This document shows, piece by piece, positions 29,247 to 39,560 of a stretch of 64,000 nucleotides of DNA. How positions within the stretch are numbered: position 1 is the stretch's first letter; the number at the start of each line of letters is the position of its first letter. The translations under genes were made by a program, and so were the position numbers. The stretch comes from Pseudomonas nitroreducens TX1 (GTDB taxonomy: Bacteria > Pseudomonadota > Gammaproteobacteria > Pseudomonadales > Pseudomonadaceae). The stretch spans positions 98,965 through 162,964 of the forward strand of contig NZ_AMZB01000128.1 of assembly GCF_000313755.1 (NCBI RefSeq), in the 5' to 3' direction. The notes under the pieces are model-generated. The model did not search any database. It saw only the letters and a program-made list of their open reading frames with translations, and was not told the DNA's origin.

Positions 29247-29280
29247 CCCTCTCCCCCGCCCTCTCCCTGAAGGGAGAGGG
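29247..29280 (+). repeat. CCCTCTCCC-family palindromic repeat, copy 1
   Basis: The arrangement is CCCTCTCCC, a 3-base spacer, CCCTCTCCCT, GA, then AGGGAGAGGG, forming a 10-bp hairpin with an extra upstream half. An inverted copy lies 50 bases away (29330-29365), and a third copy is at 45981-46015. The structure is REPIN-like: two short palindromic units in inverted orientation. Confidence 0.85.
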
Positions 29281-29329
29281 AGTTGTATGTGCCGGCTGAC
29301 GCCAAGGTTTCATCCTGCACCGTTCCAGT

Positions 29330-29365
29330 CCCCTCTCCCTTCAGGGAGAGGGTTAGGGAGAGGGG
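29330..29365 (-). repeat. CCCTCTCCC-family palindromic repeat, copy 2 (inverted)
   Basis: This is the reverse-oriented partner of copy 1: a hairpin of CCCTCTCCCT and AGGGAGAGGG around TC, followed by TTA and GGGAGAGGGG. Together the two copies fill much of the ompR-envZ gap and could fold into either two local hairpins or one long cruciform. Confidence 0.85.
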
Positions 29366-29444
29366 CCTTTGCCTGGTCCCGTTTGCGAGCAAAATTCGGA
29401 CGCCGCCTTCGCTCCTACCATTCGTGCTTCCTGGTAACTCCCCC

Positions 29445-30764
29445 TTGAAAACACCCCTCTGGTTCCCGCAAAGCTTCTTCGCCCGCACCCTCTGGCTGGT
29501 GCTCATCGTCGTGCTGTTCTCCAAGGCGCTGACCCTGGTCTACCTGCTGATGAACGAAGACATGCTGGTCGATCGCCAGTACAGCCACGGCGCGGCGCTG
29601 ACCGTGCGTGCGTACTGGGCGGCGGACGAGAAGTCCCGCGAGGCCATCGCCCAGTCCGCCGGGCTGAAGTGGGCGCCCCACGAGCAGGGACAACCGGAGG
29701 AAGTGCACTGGCCATACACGGAAATCTTCCAGCGGCAGATGCGCATGGAGCTGGGCATCGACACCGAGACCCGCCTGCGCATCCACCATCCGTCGATGCT
29801 CTGGGTGCGCGCACCGACCCTGGGCGACGGCTGGATCGGCGTGCCGCTCTACCCGCACCCCTTGCGCGGCCAGCAGATATGGAGCGTGCTGGGCTGGTTC
29901 CTCGGCATTGGCCTGTTGTCCACTGCGGCCGCCTGGATCTTCGTGCGGCAACTCAGCCAGCCGCTCAAGCGCCTGGTCTTCGCTTCCCGCGAGTTCGGCA
30001 AGGGGCGCAGCGTGCGCCTGCCGCTGGGGCAGGAAACCCCCAGCGAGATGGCCGAGGTGTACCGCGCCTTCAACCAGATGGCCGACGATGTGGAGCAGGC
30101 CGGGCGTGAGCGCGAGCTGATGCTCGCCGGTGTCTCCCATGACCTGCGCACGCCGCTGACGCGGCTGCGCCTGTCGCTGGAACTGATGCCCGAAAGCGAC
30201 CGCGAGATGGTCGAGGACATGGTCCGTGACATCGAGGACATGGACGCGATTCTCGACCAGTTCCTTGCCTTCATCCGTGATGGCCGCGACGAACCCGTGG
30301 AGGAGGGCGACCTCGCCGACCTGATCCGCGAAGTGGCCGATGCCTTCAACCAGACCGGCAACCGCGTGCGCCTGTGCCTGGAGACCCTGCCGCTGTTCCG
30401 CTTCCGCCGGGTGTCGATCAAGCGCCTGCTGGGCAACCTGATCGAGAACGGCCTCAACCACGGCGGTGGCAAGGTCGAAGTGGCGGCTCACGTGGCCGGC
30501 GGCGGCGGTGCGCCCTACGTGGTGCTGAGCGTGCTGGACCGAGGCGCCGGAGTTGACCCGCAGGAGCTGGAAAACATCTTCAATCCGTTCTTCCGCGGCG
30601 ACAAGGCCCGTGGCGGCAAGGGCACCGGCCTGGGGCTGGCCATCGTCAAGCGCATCGCCGAACAGCACGGCGGTAGCATCGAACTGCGCAACCGCGAGGG
30701 CGGTGGCGTGGAAGCGCGTGTCTGCCTGCCGCTCGGCCTGCTGCTACCGCGCAACGCGCATTAA
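29445..30764 (+). CDS. amgS: EnvZ-type sensor histidine kinase AmgS
   Basis: The 439-aa inner-membrane kinase has transmembrane helices at about 14-36 and 147-167 flanking a periplasmic loop of about 110 residues. HAMP follows (about 168-220), then the dimerisation/phosphotransfer domain with H232 in GVSHDLRTPLTRL. The ATPase domain has an N box (GNLIENGLNHG), G1 (DRGAGVDPQEL), the F box (FNPFFRGD) and G2 (GGKGTGLGLAI). The start is TTG 29445 (LKTPLWFPQSFF), giving the P. aeruginosa AmgS length and terminus. No clear Shine-Dalgarno precedes it. Its last four bases overlap the convergent ldcA gene. Confidence 0.92.
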   Translation: MKTPLWFPQSFFARTLWLVLIVVLFSKALTLVYLLMNEDMLVDRQYSHGAALTVRAYWAADEKSREAIAQSAGLKWAPHEQGQPEEVHWPYTEIFQRQMRMELGIDTETRLRIHHPSMLWVRAPTLGDGWIGVPLYPHPLRGQQIWSVLGWFLGIGLLSTAAAWIFVRQLSQPLKRLVFASREFGKGRSVRLPLGQETPSEMAEVYRAFNQMADDVEQAGRERELMLAGVSHDLRTPLTRLRLSLELMPESDREMVEDMVRDIEDMDAILDQFLAFIRDGRDEPVEEGDLADLIREVADAFNQTGNRVRLCLETLPLFRFRRVSIKRLLGNLIENGLNHGGGKVEVAAHVAGGGGAPYVVLSVLDRGAGVDPQELENIFNPFFRGDKARGGKGTGLGLAIVKRIAEQHGGSIELRNREGGGVEARVCLPLGLLLPRNAH

Positions 30765-31690
30765 TCCCAGCGCAGACTCTTGCCTTCCAGCACCGCCTGG
30801 CGCCCATAGGGCCAGGCGCGGTTCTGCGCGCCGTGGCCGCTGGGCAGGCCGTGATAGAGCGGCACGCCCGCCTGCGCGGCATACTCGGCGAAGATGTCTT
30901 CCAGGCTGTGGGCCACGCCCTTGCGCGGGCAGTCGGTGAAGGTGCCCAGGCAGATGGCGCCCAGGCGTGCGCCGTCCAGGCTGTTCAGCAGCTGCCACAG
31001 GCTGCGCTCGATGCGGTAGTAGGGCTCGCCGACGTCTTCGAGGATCAGGATCGCGCCGTCGGGCGCGTACAGCGCGCCTTCGGTGCCGGCCATGCAGGCC
31101 AGCGCGGTGAGGTTGCCGCCGATCAGTTCGCCATTCACTGCCGCCTTCGGCCCCGCCAGATGCTGCACCGCCAGTTTGCCGGGAGCGCCAGCCAGTACGT
31201 GGCTGATCGAGGCCAGCGAAGCCAGGCGCTCACGCTGCTCGCTGGGCACGCTCAGCGGTTGCAGGCCCAGCCCGCTGGCGACCATGCCGTGGATCGCCGG
31301 CAGGCCCTGGCGGTGGAAGGCGCTGAGGAGGATAGAGATGTCCGAGTAGCCGATCAGCGGGCGCGGCGAGGCGGCCTTCAGGCGCTGCCAGTCGAGTTGC
31401 GGGATGAGTTGTCCACAGCCGTAGCCGCCGCGCAGGCACCAGACGGCGCTGACGCCTTCCAGCTCGAAGGCGGCGTGGAAGTCTTCCAGGCGTTGCTGCG
31501 GCGTGCCGGCCAGGTAGCGGTAGCGGGCGTCGGCGTGCTGGCCCAGGTGGTAGTCGATGCCCTGCACCTCCAACTGGCGCAAGGTGGCTTCCAGCACTTC
31601 TTCGGCAATGGCGGACGCCGGTGCAACGAGGGCGACGCGGCCTTCGATGGGCGACCATTTGAGTTCGGCGTGGGGGCGGGCGGGGGGCAT
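30761..31690 (-). CDS. ldcA: LD-carboxypeptidase (S66 family)
   Basis: The 309-aa cytoplasmic serine peptidase removes the terminal D-Ala from murein tetrapeptides during peptidoglycan recycling. S66 features are ALVAPAS near residue 22, CLRGGYGCGQLIPQLDW near 85, the nucleophile Ser in LIGYSDISILL near residue 115, the catalytic Glu in LILEDVGEPYYRIER near 218, and the catalytic His in LPSGHGAQN near 284. The length matches P. aeruginosa LdcA. The gene converges on envZ/amgS. The upstream region 31691-31878 is packed with REP-type palindromes. Confidence 0.93.
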   Translation of the reverse strand: MPPARPHAELKWSPIEGRVALVAPASAIAEEVLEATLRQLEVQGIDYHLGQHADARYRYLAGTPQQRLEDFHAAFELEGVSAVWCLRGGYGCGQLIPQLDWQRLKAASPRPLIGYSDISILLSAFHRQGLPAIHGMVASGLGLQPLSVPSEQRERLASLASISHVLAGAPGKLAVQHLAGPKAAVNGELIGGNLTALACMAGTEGALYAPDGAILILEDVGEPYYRIERSLWQLLNSLDGARLGAICLGTFTDCPRKGVAHSLEDIFAEYAAQAGVPLYHGLPSGHGAQNRAWPYGRQAVLEGKSLRWD

Positions 31691-31719
31691 TGGAACATCC
31701 GATAGCGGTGGAGAGACCC

Positions 31720-31743
31720 TGTAGGAGTGAGCTTGCTCGCGAA
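31720..31743 (+). repeat. REP-type palindrome, forward copy
   Basis: The element reads TGTAGGAGTGAG then CTTGCTCGCGAA. It forms an inverted pair with 31838-31861 around a central palindrome at 31786-31814, in the ldcA-rimK gap. Confidence 0.85.
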
Positions 31744-31785
31744 GGGTTCAGTGTGGCAACGATGGCGGAAGGTTCGCTCCCGCAG

Positions 31786-31814
31786 GGCGAATAAAGCGGA
31801 ACGCTTTATCCGCC
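31786..31814. repeat. GGCGGATAAAGCG-family palindrome
   Basis: A nearly perfect palindrome has arms GGCGAATAAAGCG and CGCTTTATCCGCC around a short centre. Two further members of this family lie at 57022-57050 and 57065-57093. It is nested between two inverted REP elements. Confidence 0.85.
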
Positions 31815-31837
31815 GTGATACGCAGGGAGCGAGGCGG

Positions 31838-31861
31838 TTCGCGAGCAAGCTCGCTCCTGCA
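31838..31861 (-). repeat. REP-type palindrome, inverted copy
   Basis: The element reads TTCGCGAGCAAG then CTCGCTCCTGCA, the reverse of the copy at 31720. It ends about 18 bases from the rimK stop codon and could form the 3' end of the rimB-rimK transcript. Confidence 0.85.
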
Positions 31862-31878
31862 TGAAACGGGAGCCCGGC

Positions 31879-32784
31879 TCACCCCTTGCCTTTGGTTCTG
31901 GCCAGGTGCGGCCCGCCATTCTTCTCCAGGTACTCGATGATCACCCCGGCGATGTCCTTGCCGGTGGTGGTCTCGATGCCTTCCAGGCCCGGCGAGGAGT
32001 TCACCTCCATCACCAGCGGCCCGTGGTTGGAGCGCAGGATGTCGACGCCAGCGACGTGCAGGCCCATCACCTTGGCGGCGCGAATGGCGGTCATGCGCTC
32101 TTCCGGGGTGATCTTGATCAGGCTGGCGCTGCCGCCGCGGTGCAGGTTGGAGCGGAACTCGCCGACCGCGGCCTGGCGCTTCATCGAGGCGATCACCTTG
32201 TCGCCGACCACGAAGCAGCGGATGTCGGCGCCGCCGGCTTCCTTGATGTACTCCTGCACCATGATGTTGTGCTTGAGCCCCATGAAGGCCTCCAGCACGG
32301 ATTCGGCGGCCTTCTCCGTCTCGCAGAGCACCACGCCGATGCCCTGGGTGCCTTCCAGCAGCTTGATCACCAGCGGCGCGCCGCCCACCATTTCGATCAG
32401 GTCCGGCACGTCATCGGGGGAGTGGGCGAAGCCGGTCACCGGCAGGCCGATGCCCTTGCGCGAGAGCAGTTGCAGCGAGCGCAGCTTGTCGCGGGAGCGG
32501 GCAATGGCCACCGATTCGTTGAGGGGAAAGACGCCCATCATCTCGAACTGGCGCAGCACGGCGCAGCCATAGAAGGTCACCGAGGCGCCGATGCGCGGGA
32601 TCACCGCGTCGAAACCTTCCAGCGGCTTGCCGCGGTAATGGATCTGCGGCTTGTGGCTGGCGATGTTCATGTAGGCGCGGAGGGTGTCGATCACCACCAT
32701 CTCGTGGCCGCGTTGCTGCCCGGCCTCCACCAGCCGACGGGTGGAATACAGGCGCGGATTGCGCGACAGCACAGCAATTTTCAT
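31879..32784 (-). CDS. rimK: RimK, ATP-grasp ribosomal protein S6 glutamate ligase
   Basis: The 301-aa ATP-grasp ligase adds glutamate residues to the C-terminus of ribosomal protein S6, which in pseudomonads alters ribosome output and stress or colonisation traits. ATP-grasp features include [19 protein letters not shown] near residue 137-155 and [17 protein letters not shown] near 185. Metal-site residues are in [26 protein letters not shown] near 248-272. The start at ATG 32784 overlaps the end of the upstream rimB gene by four bases, which indicates translational coupling. Confidence 0.95.
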   Translation of the reverse strand: MKIAVLSRNPRLYSTRRLVEAGQQRGHEMVVIDTLRAYMNIASHKPQIHYRGKPLEGFDAVIPRIGASVTFYGCAVLRQFEMMGVFPLNESVAIARSRDKLRSLQLLSRKGIGLPVTGFAHSPDDVPDLIEMVGGAPLVIKLLEGTQGIGVVLCETEKAAESVLEAFMGLKHNIMVQEYIKEAGGADIRCFVVGDKVIASMKRQAAVGEFRSNLHRGGSASLIKITPEERMTAIRAAKVMGLHVAGVDILRSNHGPLVMEVNSSPGLEGIETTTGKDIAGVIIEYLEKNGGPHLARTKGKG

Positions 32785-33257
32785 TGATCACCTGGAAGGG
32801 TGGCGGGAACCATGATGAGGGGTTTGTCTTGCACGTAGGTGAGGCCCGGGTTGACTACCAGCTGGCCCTGCACCAGGGCCTTGGAGCCCAGCAGCACGCG
32901 GTAGCGCATGGTCTTGCGGCAGGCCAGGGTGAATTCCACCGACCAGGCGCGGTCGCCCAGGGCCAGCAGGGTGCGGATCACATAGCGGGTCTGGGCCTGG
33001 CCGTTGGAGCTCTTGATGGTTTTCATCGTCACCACCGGCGCTTCGCAGCGATGGCGACGCTGCACCTGGGTGCCCAGGTGGGCGACGAAACGCACCCAGT
33101 CCTGACCGTCGCGCTGGAACGGCACGATGTCGCTGGCATGCAGGCTGGAGGTACTGGCGCCGGTGTCGATCTTCGCGCGCAGGCCGACCATGCCCAGTTC
33201 GGGCAGGGCGATCCATTCGCGCAGACCAATTACCGACAGCTGGTCGAAAGTCTTCAA
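32781..33257 (-). CDS. rimB: RimB, retropepsin-like ATP-dependent zinc protease family
   Basis: The 158-aa protein has a retropepsin-type core, with [13 protein letters not shown] near residues 29-41 giving the Asp-Thr-Gly active-site triad. The family is called ATP-dependent zinc protease (RimB), though the fold suggests an aspartic protease. In pseudomonads RimB works with RimK on S6 glutamylation, proposed to trim or recycle the tail. The start is ATG 33257. No small rimA-like ORF precedes it: the 101 bases upstream lead directly to the divergent hslR. Confidence 0.88.
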   Translation of the reverse strand: MKTFDQLSVIGLREWIALPELGMVGLRAKIDTGASTSSLHASDIVPFQRDGQDWVRFVAHLGTQVQRRHRCEAPVVTMKTIKSSNGQAQTRYVIRTLLALGDRAWSVEFTLACRKTMRYRVLLGSKALVQGQLVVNPGLTYVQDKPLIMVPATLPGDQ

Positions 33258-33358
33258 GGCTGGTGTCCCCGGCGTTTGCCGGCATTCTAGTCAGGCCGCC
33301 TGTGCCCCGCCAGCGGGGCGCGGGGTACACTCTCAGACCCGCATGACGAGGTTGTGAA

Positions 33359-33751
<393 letters not shown>

Positions 33752-33790
33752 GCGGCCGGCGAGGACGGCTGGCGCCTCGCCGGGCGGGCG

Positions 33791-34591
33791 TCAGGCCGTG
33801 ACGACGCTCAGGCGGTTGACCAGCGGAATCTTCGCGGCCAGGCGGAACAGCGGATCGGTCCAACGCACCAGGGCGGCGCTGCCGACGGCGGCGAACGGCG
33901 TGAAGCAGCTCCAGGCCAGGGCCACCAGCGCCATTTGCACGCCGCCGATGTAGTCGTCCTGCCCCCAGTGCGCGCCGGCCACCAGGCGCGGCAGCATGAA
34001 CAGCAGCGCCAGGCCCCAGATCACCACCCACTGCAGGGCGTTGCGGGCGAACAGGGTGAGGAACAGCGCCCAGATCAACAGCACCGAGGCGTGGTCACCG
34101 GGGAAGCTGCGAGCGGATTCGTCCTTCACCTCGAACACGGTGTTCTGCCACTGCGGGTAGAAATTCTCCAGACGCACGGCGTCCGGCGCAACGGCCGAGA
34201 TACTCGCGTGCTGCCAGCCCAGCTTGTGGGCAATCTTGGCGTAGAGGATGCGCACCACCACCAGCACCACGGCCGCACATAAAAAGCCGAAGGTCGCCGC
34301 GCGGACCTGGGTGGCCTTGAAGATCCAATCGCCACGGATCAGCAGCAGCAGCAGGATCACGCCCACCAGCAGGTCGAATGGTCGGGTGCTCGCCACCGCC
34401 CAGGTCAGGCGCCAGGCTTCGTGGGTTGCCAGTGGCTGGTTGAGCAGGCTGAACAGACTGAAATCGAACAGGTCCATCGCGCTGCGAGCGGGCTCCCAGA
34501 GCCATAGCAGGAGCAGGACGATCGCCAGCAGATGACAGGCGATGAAGGGCTTCCAGGACCAGGTGGCTTGGAACGGCGTGGTTTTGTCCAT
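33791..34591 (-). CDS. PAP2-family membrane phosphatase
   Basis: The 266-aa integral membrane protein has about six helices. Two of the three PAP2 catalytic motifs are visible: the C2 variant SFPGDHAS (about 166-173, PGDH instead of the common PSGH) and the C3 motif with R-x5-H-x3-D spacing in PRLVAGAHWGQDDYIGG (about 205-221). The first motif (KxxxxxxRP) is not obvious, so this is a diverged member. Relatives dephosphorylate undecaprenyl pyrophosphate, phosphatidate or lipid A. The substrate cannot be decided here. The gene is divergent from hslO. Confidence 0.82.
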   Translation of the reverse strand: MDKTTPFQATWSWKPFIACHLLAIVLLLLWLWEPARSAMDLFDFSLFSLLNQPLATHEAWRLTWAVASTRPFDLLVGVILLLLLIRGDWIFKATQVRAATFGFLCAAVVLVVVRILYAKIAHKLGWQHASISAVAPDAVRLENFYPQWQNTVFEVKDESARSFPGDHASVLLIWALFLTLFARNALQWVVIWGLALLFMLPRLVAGAHWGQDDYIGGVQMALVALAWSCFTPFAAVGSAALVRWTDPLFRLAAKIPLVNRLSVVTA

Positions 34592-34708
34592 AAAATCGAT
34601 ACCCCCTTACGGAACCACCCGATGTGGGTGGGTGCTGCAAAGCGCGCTTTATAGGCCTTTGCCATCAACTTGTCATTCATTTGTGCCTATCGCAGCGTTG
34701 TGCCCAGC

Positions 34709-35602
34709 ATGTCTCAGATCGATCAAAGTCAGCGTTTCCTGTTCGACAACACCGATGTTCGCGGTGAGCTGGTGGAGCTGGAACGCAGCTTCGCCGAGGT
34801 GCTGGCCAAGCATCCCTATCCGCAGCCGGTCGCCCAGCTGCTGGGGGAAATGCTAGCTGCCGCCGCGCTGTTATGCGGCACCCTCAAGTTCGACGGCCTG
34901 CTGGTGTTGCAGGCGCGCTCCAGTGGCGCCGTGCCGCTGCTGATGGTGGAGTGTTCCAGTGATCGCGAAGTGCGCGGCCTGGCCCGCTACGACGCCGACG
35001 CCATTGGCGATACCGCCGGCCTCGCCGAGCTGATGCCCCATGGTGTGCTGACCCTCACCGTCGATCCGAAGAACGGCAAGCGCTACCAGGGCATCGTGCC
35101 GCTGGAAGGCGCGACCCTGGCCGAGTGCCTGTCGACCTACTTCGCCACCTCCGAACAGCTGCCGACCCGCTTCTGGCTCAACGCCGACAGCCGTCGCGCC
35201 CGCGGCCTGCTGCTGCAGCAGCTGCCGGCCGACCGCCAGCGCGACGCGGAGTCGCGCGAAGCGGCCTGGCAGCACGTCACCACGCTGGCCGATACCCTCA
35301 CCGCCGAAGAGCTGCTGGGCCTGGACAACGCCACCGTGCTGCACCGCCTGTACCACGAGGACGACGTGCGCCTGTTCGAGCCGCAGCCGCTGGTGTTCCG
35401 CTGCAGTTGCTCGCGGGAACGCTCGGCCAATGCGCTGGTCAGTCTTGGGCAGGAAGACGCCGAGCGCCTGCTGGCCGAGGAGGATGGCGAGATCGTCATC
35501 GACTGCCAGTTCTGCAACCAGCGCTATCGCTTCGACGGCTCCGACGTTGCCCAGCTGTTCTCGGGTGGCGGAAGCCAGACACCGTCAGAAACCCGCCATT
35601 GA
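34709..35602 (+). CDS. hslO: Redox-regulated chaperone Hsp33
   Basis: The 297-aa holdase chaperone is activated by oxidation. The C-terminal zinc-binding redox switch is complete, with CxC (RCSCSRE) near residue 231-233 and CxxC (DCQFCNQ) near 265-268. The N-terminal domain shows [17 protein letters not shown] and VQLLGEM-type segments expected of HslO. I chose ATG 34709 ([12 protein letters not shown]), since an upstream in-frame start would add 13 atypical residues. pckA follows on the same strand after 168 bases. Confidence 0.95.
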   Translation: MSQIDQSQRFLFDNTDVRGELVELERSFAEVLAKHPYPQPVAQLLGEMLAAAALLCGTLKFDGLLVLQARSSGAVPLLMVECSSDREVRGLARYDADAIGDTAGLAELMPHGVLTLTVDPKNGKRYQGIVPLEGATLAECLSTYFATSEQLPTRFWLNADSRRARGLLLQQLPADRQRDAESREAAWQHVTTLADTLTAEELLGLDNATVLHRLYHEDDVRLFEPQPLVFRCSCSRERSANALVSLGQEDAERLLAEEDGEIVIDCQFCNQRYRFDGSDVAQLFSGGGSQTPSETRH

Positions 35603-35680
35603 CCGCATCGATTTGTCCGATAGCCGAACCAATGGCGCTCTCGCCAGATCAGAGGCTGCACGAGAACAGTTCTTTTCTGG

Positions 35681-35686
35681 CATAAT
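35681..35686 (+). promoter_or_regulatory. Candidate -10 element upstream of pckA
   Basis: CATAAT lies 85 bases before the pckA start codon, in a locally AT-richer stretch of the hslO-pckA gap. No good -35 partner is evident. Confidence 0.3.
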
Positions 35687-35770
35687 CCCGCGACTTTTTT
35701 CCGCGGTAGTGGGAATTAGAAGTCACTACGCAATGTTTGGAGGACTCGGCTTCGGCCGACGGGGACCCAC

Positions 35771-37312
35771 ATGACGCAAGCCAATAAAGCCGTTTACACC
35801 GACATCAGCGTTGCCCAACTGGTCGAGGAAGCCATTCGCCGCGGCGAAGGCGAACTCGCCGACAACGGCTCGCTGGTCGTACGTACCGGCCACCGCACCG
35901 GCCGCTCGCCTGCCGACCGTTTCATCGTCGAAGAGCCGGGCAGCAAGGATTCCATCGCTTGGGGCGCCATCAACCGTCCGTTCCCGGCCGACAAGTTCGA
36001 TGCCCTGTGGGACCGTGTCCAGGCCTTCAACAACGCCCAGGACCACTTCGTATCCCACGTCCATGTAGGCTCGGCCCACGACCACTACCTGGCCGTGAAG
36101 ATGACCACCGCCACCGCCTGGCAGAACCTGTTCGGCCGTGCCCTGTTCATCGAGCCCGAGCAGTACAACCCGGCCGGCCGCGAAGAGTGGCAGGTCCTCA
36201 ACGTCGCCAACTTCGAATGCGTGCCCGAGCGTGACGGCACCAACTCCGATGGCTGCGTGATCCTCAACTTCGCCCAGAAGAAGGTGCTGATCGCTGGCAT
36301 GCGCTATGCCGGTGAGATGAAGAAGGCCATGTTCGGCGTGCAGAACTACCTGCTGCCGGAAAAAGACGTGCTGCCGATGCACTGCGCCGCCAACATCGGC
36401 GAAGCCGGCGACGTGACCCTGTTCTTCGGTCTGTCGGGCACCGGCAAGACCACCCTGTCCGCCGACGAAAGCCGCTACCTGATCGGCGACGACGAGCACG
36501 GCTGGGGCGAAGGCGTTGTGTTCAACATCGAAGGCGGTTGCTACGCCAAGTGCATCGACCTGTCCGAGAAGAACGAGCCGGTCATCTGGAAAGCCATCAA
36601 GTTCGGCGCCGTGCTGGAGAACGTCGTCCTCGACGAGAACCGCACCCCGGACTACGCCGATGACAGCCTGACCCAGAACTCCCGCGCGGCCTACCCGCTG
36701 GAGAACGTCGAGAAGCGTTCCGAGAAGAACCTCGGCGGCGAACCCAACGCCGTGATCTTCCTGACCTGCGACCTGACCGGCGTTCTGCCGCCGGTGTCGA
36801 TCCTGAACAACGAGCAGGCGGCCTACCACTTCCTGTCCGGCTACACCGCGCTGGTCGGTTCCACCGAAATGGGTTCGGGCGGCGGCATCAAGTCGACCTT
36901 CTCCACCTGCTTCGGCGCGCCGTTCTTCCCGCGCCCGGCCGGCGTCTACGCCGAGCTGCTGATCAAGCGCATCAAGGCCTTCGGCTCCAAGGTCTACCTG
37001 GTCAACACCGGCTGGACCGGCGGTGGCTACGGTGTTGGCAAGCGCTTCAACATCCCGACCACCCGTGGCGTGATCGCTGCCATCCAGAGCGGTGCTCTGA
37101 TCGGCGCCGAGACCGAGCACCTGGACATCATCAACCTGGACGTGCCCAAGGCCGTTCCGGGCGTCGAGACCGTCCTGCTCAACCCGCGCAACACCTGGGA
37201 AGACAAGGCTGCCTACGACGAAGCCGCCAAGGGCCTGGCCAGCAAGTTCATCGAGAACTTCAAGAAGTTCGACGTCAGCGACGCCATCAAGAACGCCGGC
37301 CCGCAGCTGTAA
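35771..37312 (+). CDS. pckA: Phosphoenolpyruvate carboxykinase (ATP)
   Basis: The 513-aa enzyme converts oxaloacetate plus ATP to phosphoenolpyruvate for gluconeogenesis. Diagnostic motifs are [18 protein letters not shown] near residue 42, the PEPCK P-loop [13 protein letters not shown] near residue 220-232, the metal-binding [27 protein letters not shown] near 238-264, and [14 protein letters not shown] near 330. The length equals that of P. aeruginosa PckA. A clear intrinsic terminator follows at 37329-37356. Strong synonymous bias toward C-ending codons suggests high expression. Confidence 0.97.
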   Translation: MTQANKAVYTDISVAQLVEEAIRRGEGELADNGSLVVRTGHRTGRSPADRFIVEEPGSKDSIAWGAINRPFPADKFDALWDRVQAFNNAQDHFVSHVHVGSAHDHYLAVKMTTATAWQNLFGRALFIEPEQYNPAGREEWQVLNVANFECVPERDGTNSDGCVILNFAQKKVLIAGMRYAGEMKKAMFGVQNYLLPEKDVLPMHCAANIGEAGDVTLFFGLSGTGKTTLSADESRYLIGDDEHGWGEGVVFNIEGGCYAKCIDLSEKNEPVIWKAIKFGAVLENVVLDENRTPDYADDSLTQNSRAAYPLENVEKRSEKNLGGEPNAVIFLTCDLTGVLPPVSILNNEQAAYHFLSGYTALVGSTEMGSGGGIKSTFSTCFGAPFFPRPAGVYAELLIKRIKAFGSKVYLVNTGWTGGGYGVGKRFNIPTTRGVIAAIQSGALIGAETEHLDIINLDVPKAVPGVETVLLNPRNTWEDKAAYDEAAKGLASKFIENFKKFDVSDAIKNAGPQL

Positions 37313-37328
37313 GCGAGCCCGTTCTGCG

Positions 37329-37356
37329 AAAGAGCCGCCTTCGGGCGGCTTTTTCA
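37329..37356 (+). terminator. Rho-independent terminator after pckA
   Basis: The AGCCGCC / GGCGGCT stem with a TTCG loop is followed by TTTTTC, starting 17 bases after the pckA stop codon. Confidence 0.9.
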
Positions 37357-37370
37357 TGGGTGCCGCTTTT

Positions 37371-37447
37371 TGTAGGAGCGAGCTTGCTCGCGAACCGGAG
37401 GTGGGCTGTTCGCGAGCAAGGGCTAGGCGCCCCCCCTCGGTCCTACA
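37371..37447. repeat. REP inverted pair, second copy interrupted
   Basis: The forward REP (TGTAGGAGCGAG then CTTGCTCGCGAA) is at 37371-37394. The inverted partner starts at 37409 with TTCGCGAGCAAG but is then interrupted by about 20 bases (GGCTAGGCGC then CCCCCCTCGG, about 37421-37440) before ending in TCCTACA. The pair fills the gap between pckA and the RecQ-like gene. Confidence 0.8.
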
Positions 37448-37501
37448 ATGGACGCTCCTAGGCTCACGGGATCGTCCATGACAGGCAAAGGAGTTAACCC
37501 C

Positions 37502-39427
<1,926 letters not shown>

Positions 39428-39500
39428 TCGCCTGAATACGGCGGGGCCACGCACGACTAAAGGTCGGCGTGATGCCGGCAGGGCTGCTTGTAGGGTGAGG

Positions 39501-39515
39501 GGAGGAAATTCCTCC
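39501..39515. promoter_or_regulatory. Perfect dyad overlapping the promoter region of the monooxygenase gene
   Basis: A perfect 7-bp dyad around one central base (GGAGGAA-A-TTCCTCC) sits 45 bases before the ATG of the flavin monooxygenase. It abuts a TAGACT hexamer (39516-39521) that could serve as a -10. It is a candidate repressor operator, but no regulator gene is adjacent. Confidence 0.4.
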
Positions 39516-39560
39516 TAGACTCACCAGGCACTGCCTGCCTACCGGCCGAGGAGCCCCCGC

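Noticed and set aside
31720..31861. Repeats that might be read as a CRISPR array
   Set aside because: The repeats are palindromic, in inverted orientation, irregularly spaced, and recur singly at other intergenic sites, with no cas genes. They are REP-type elements.
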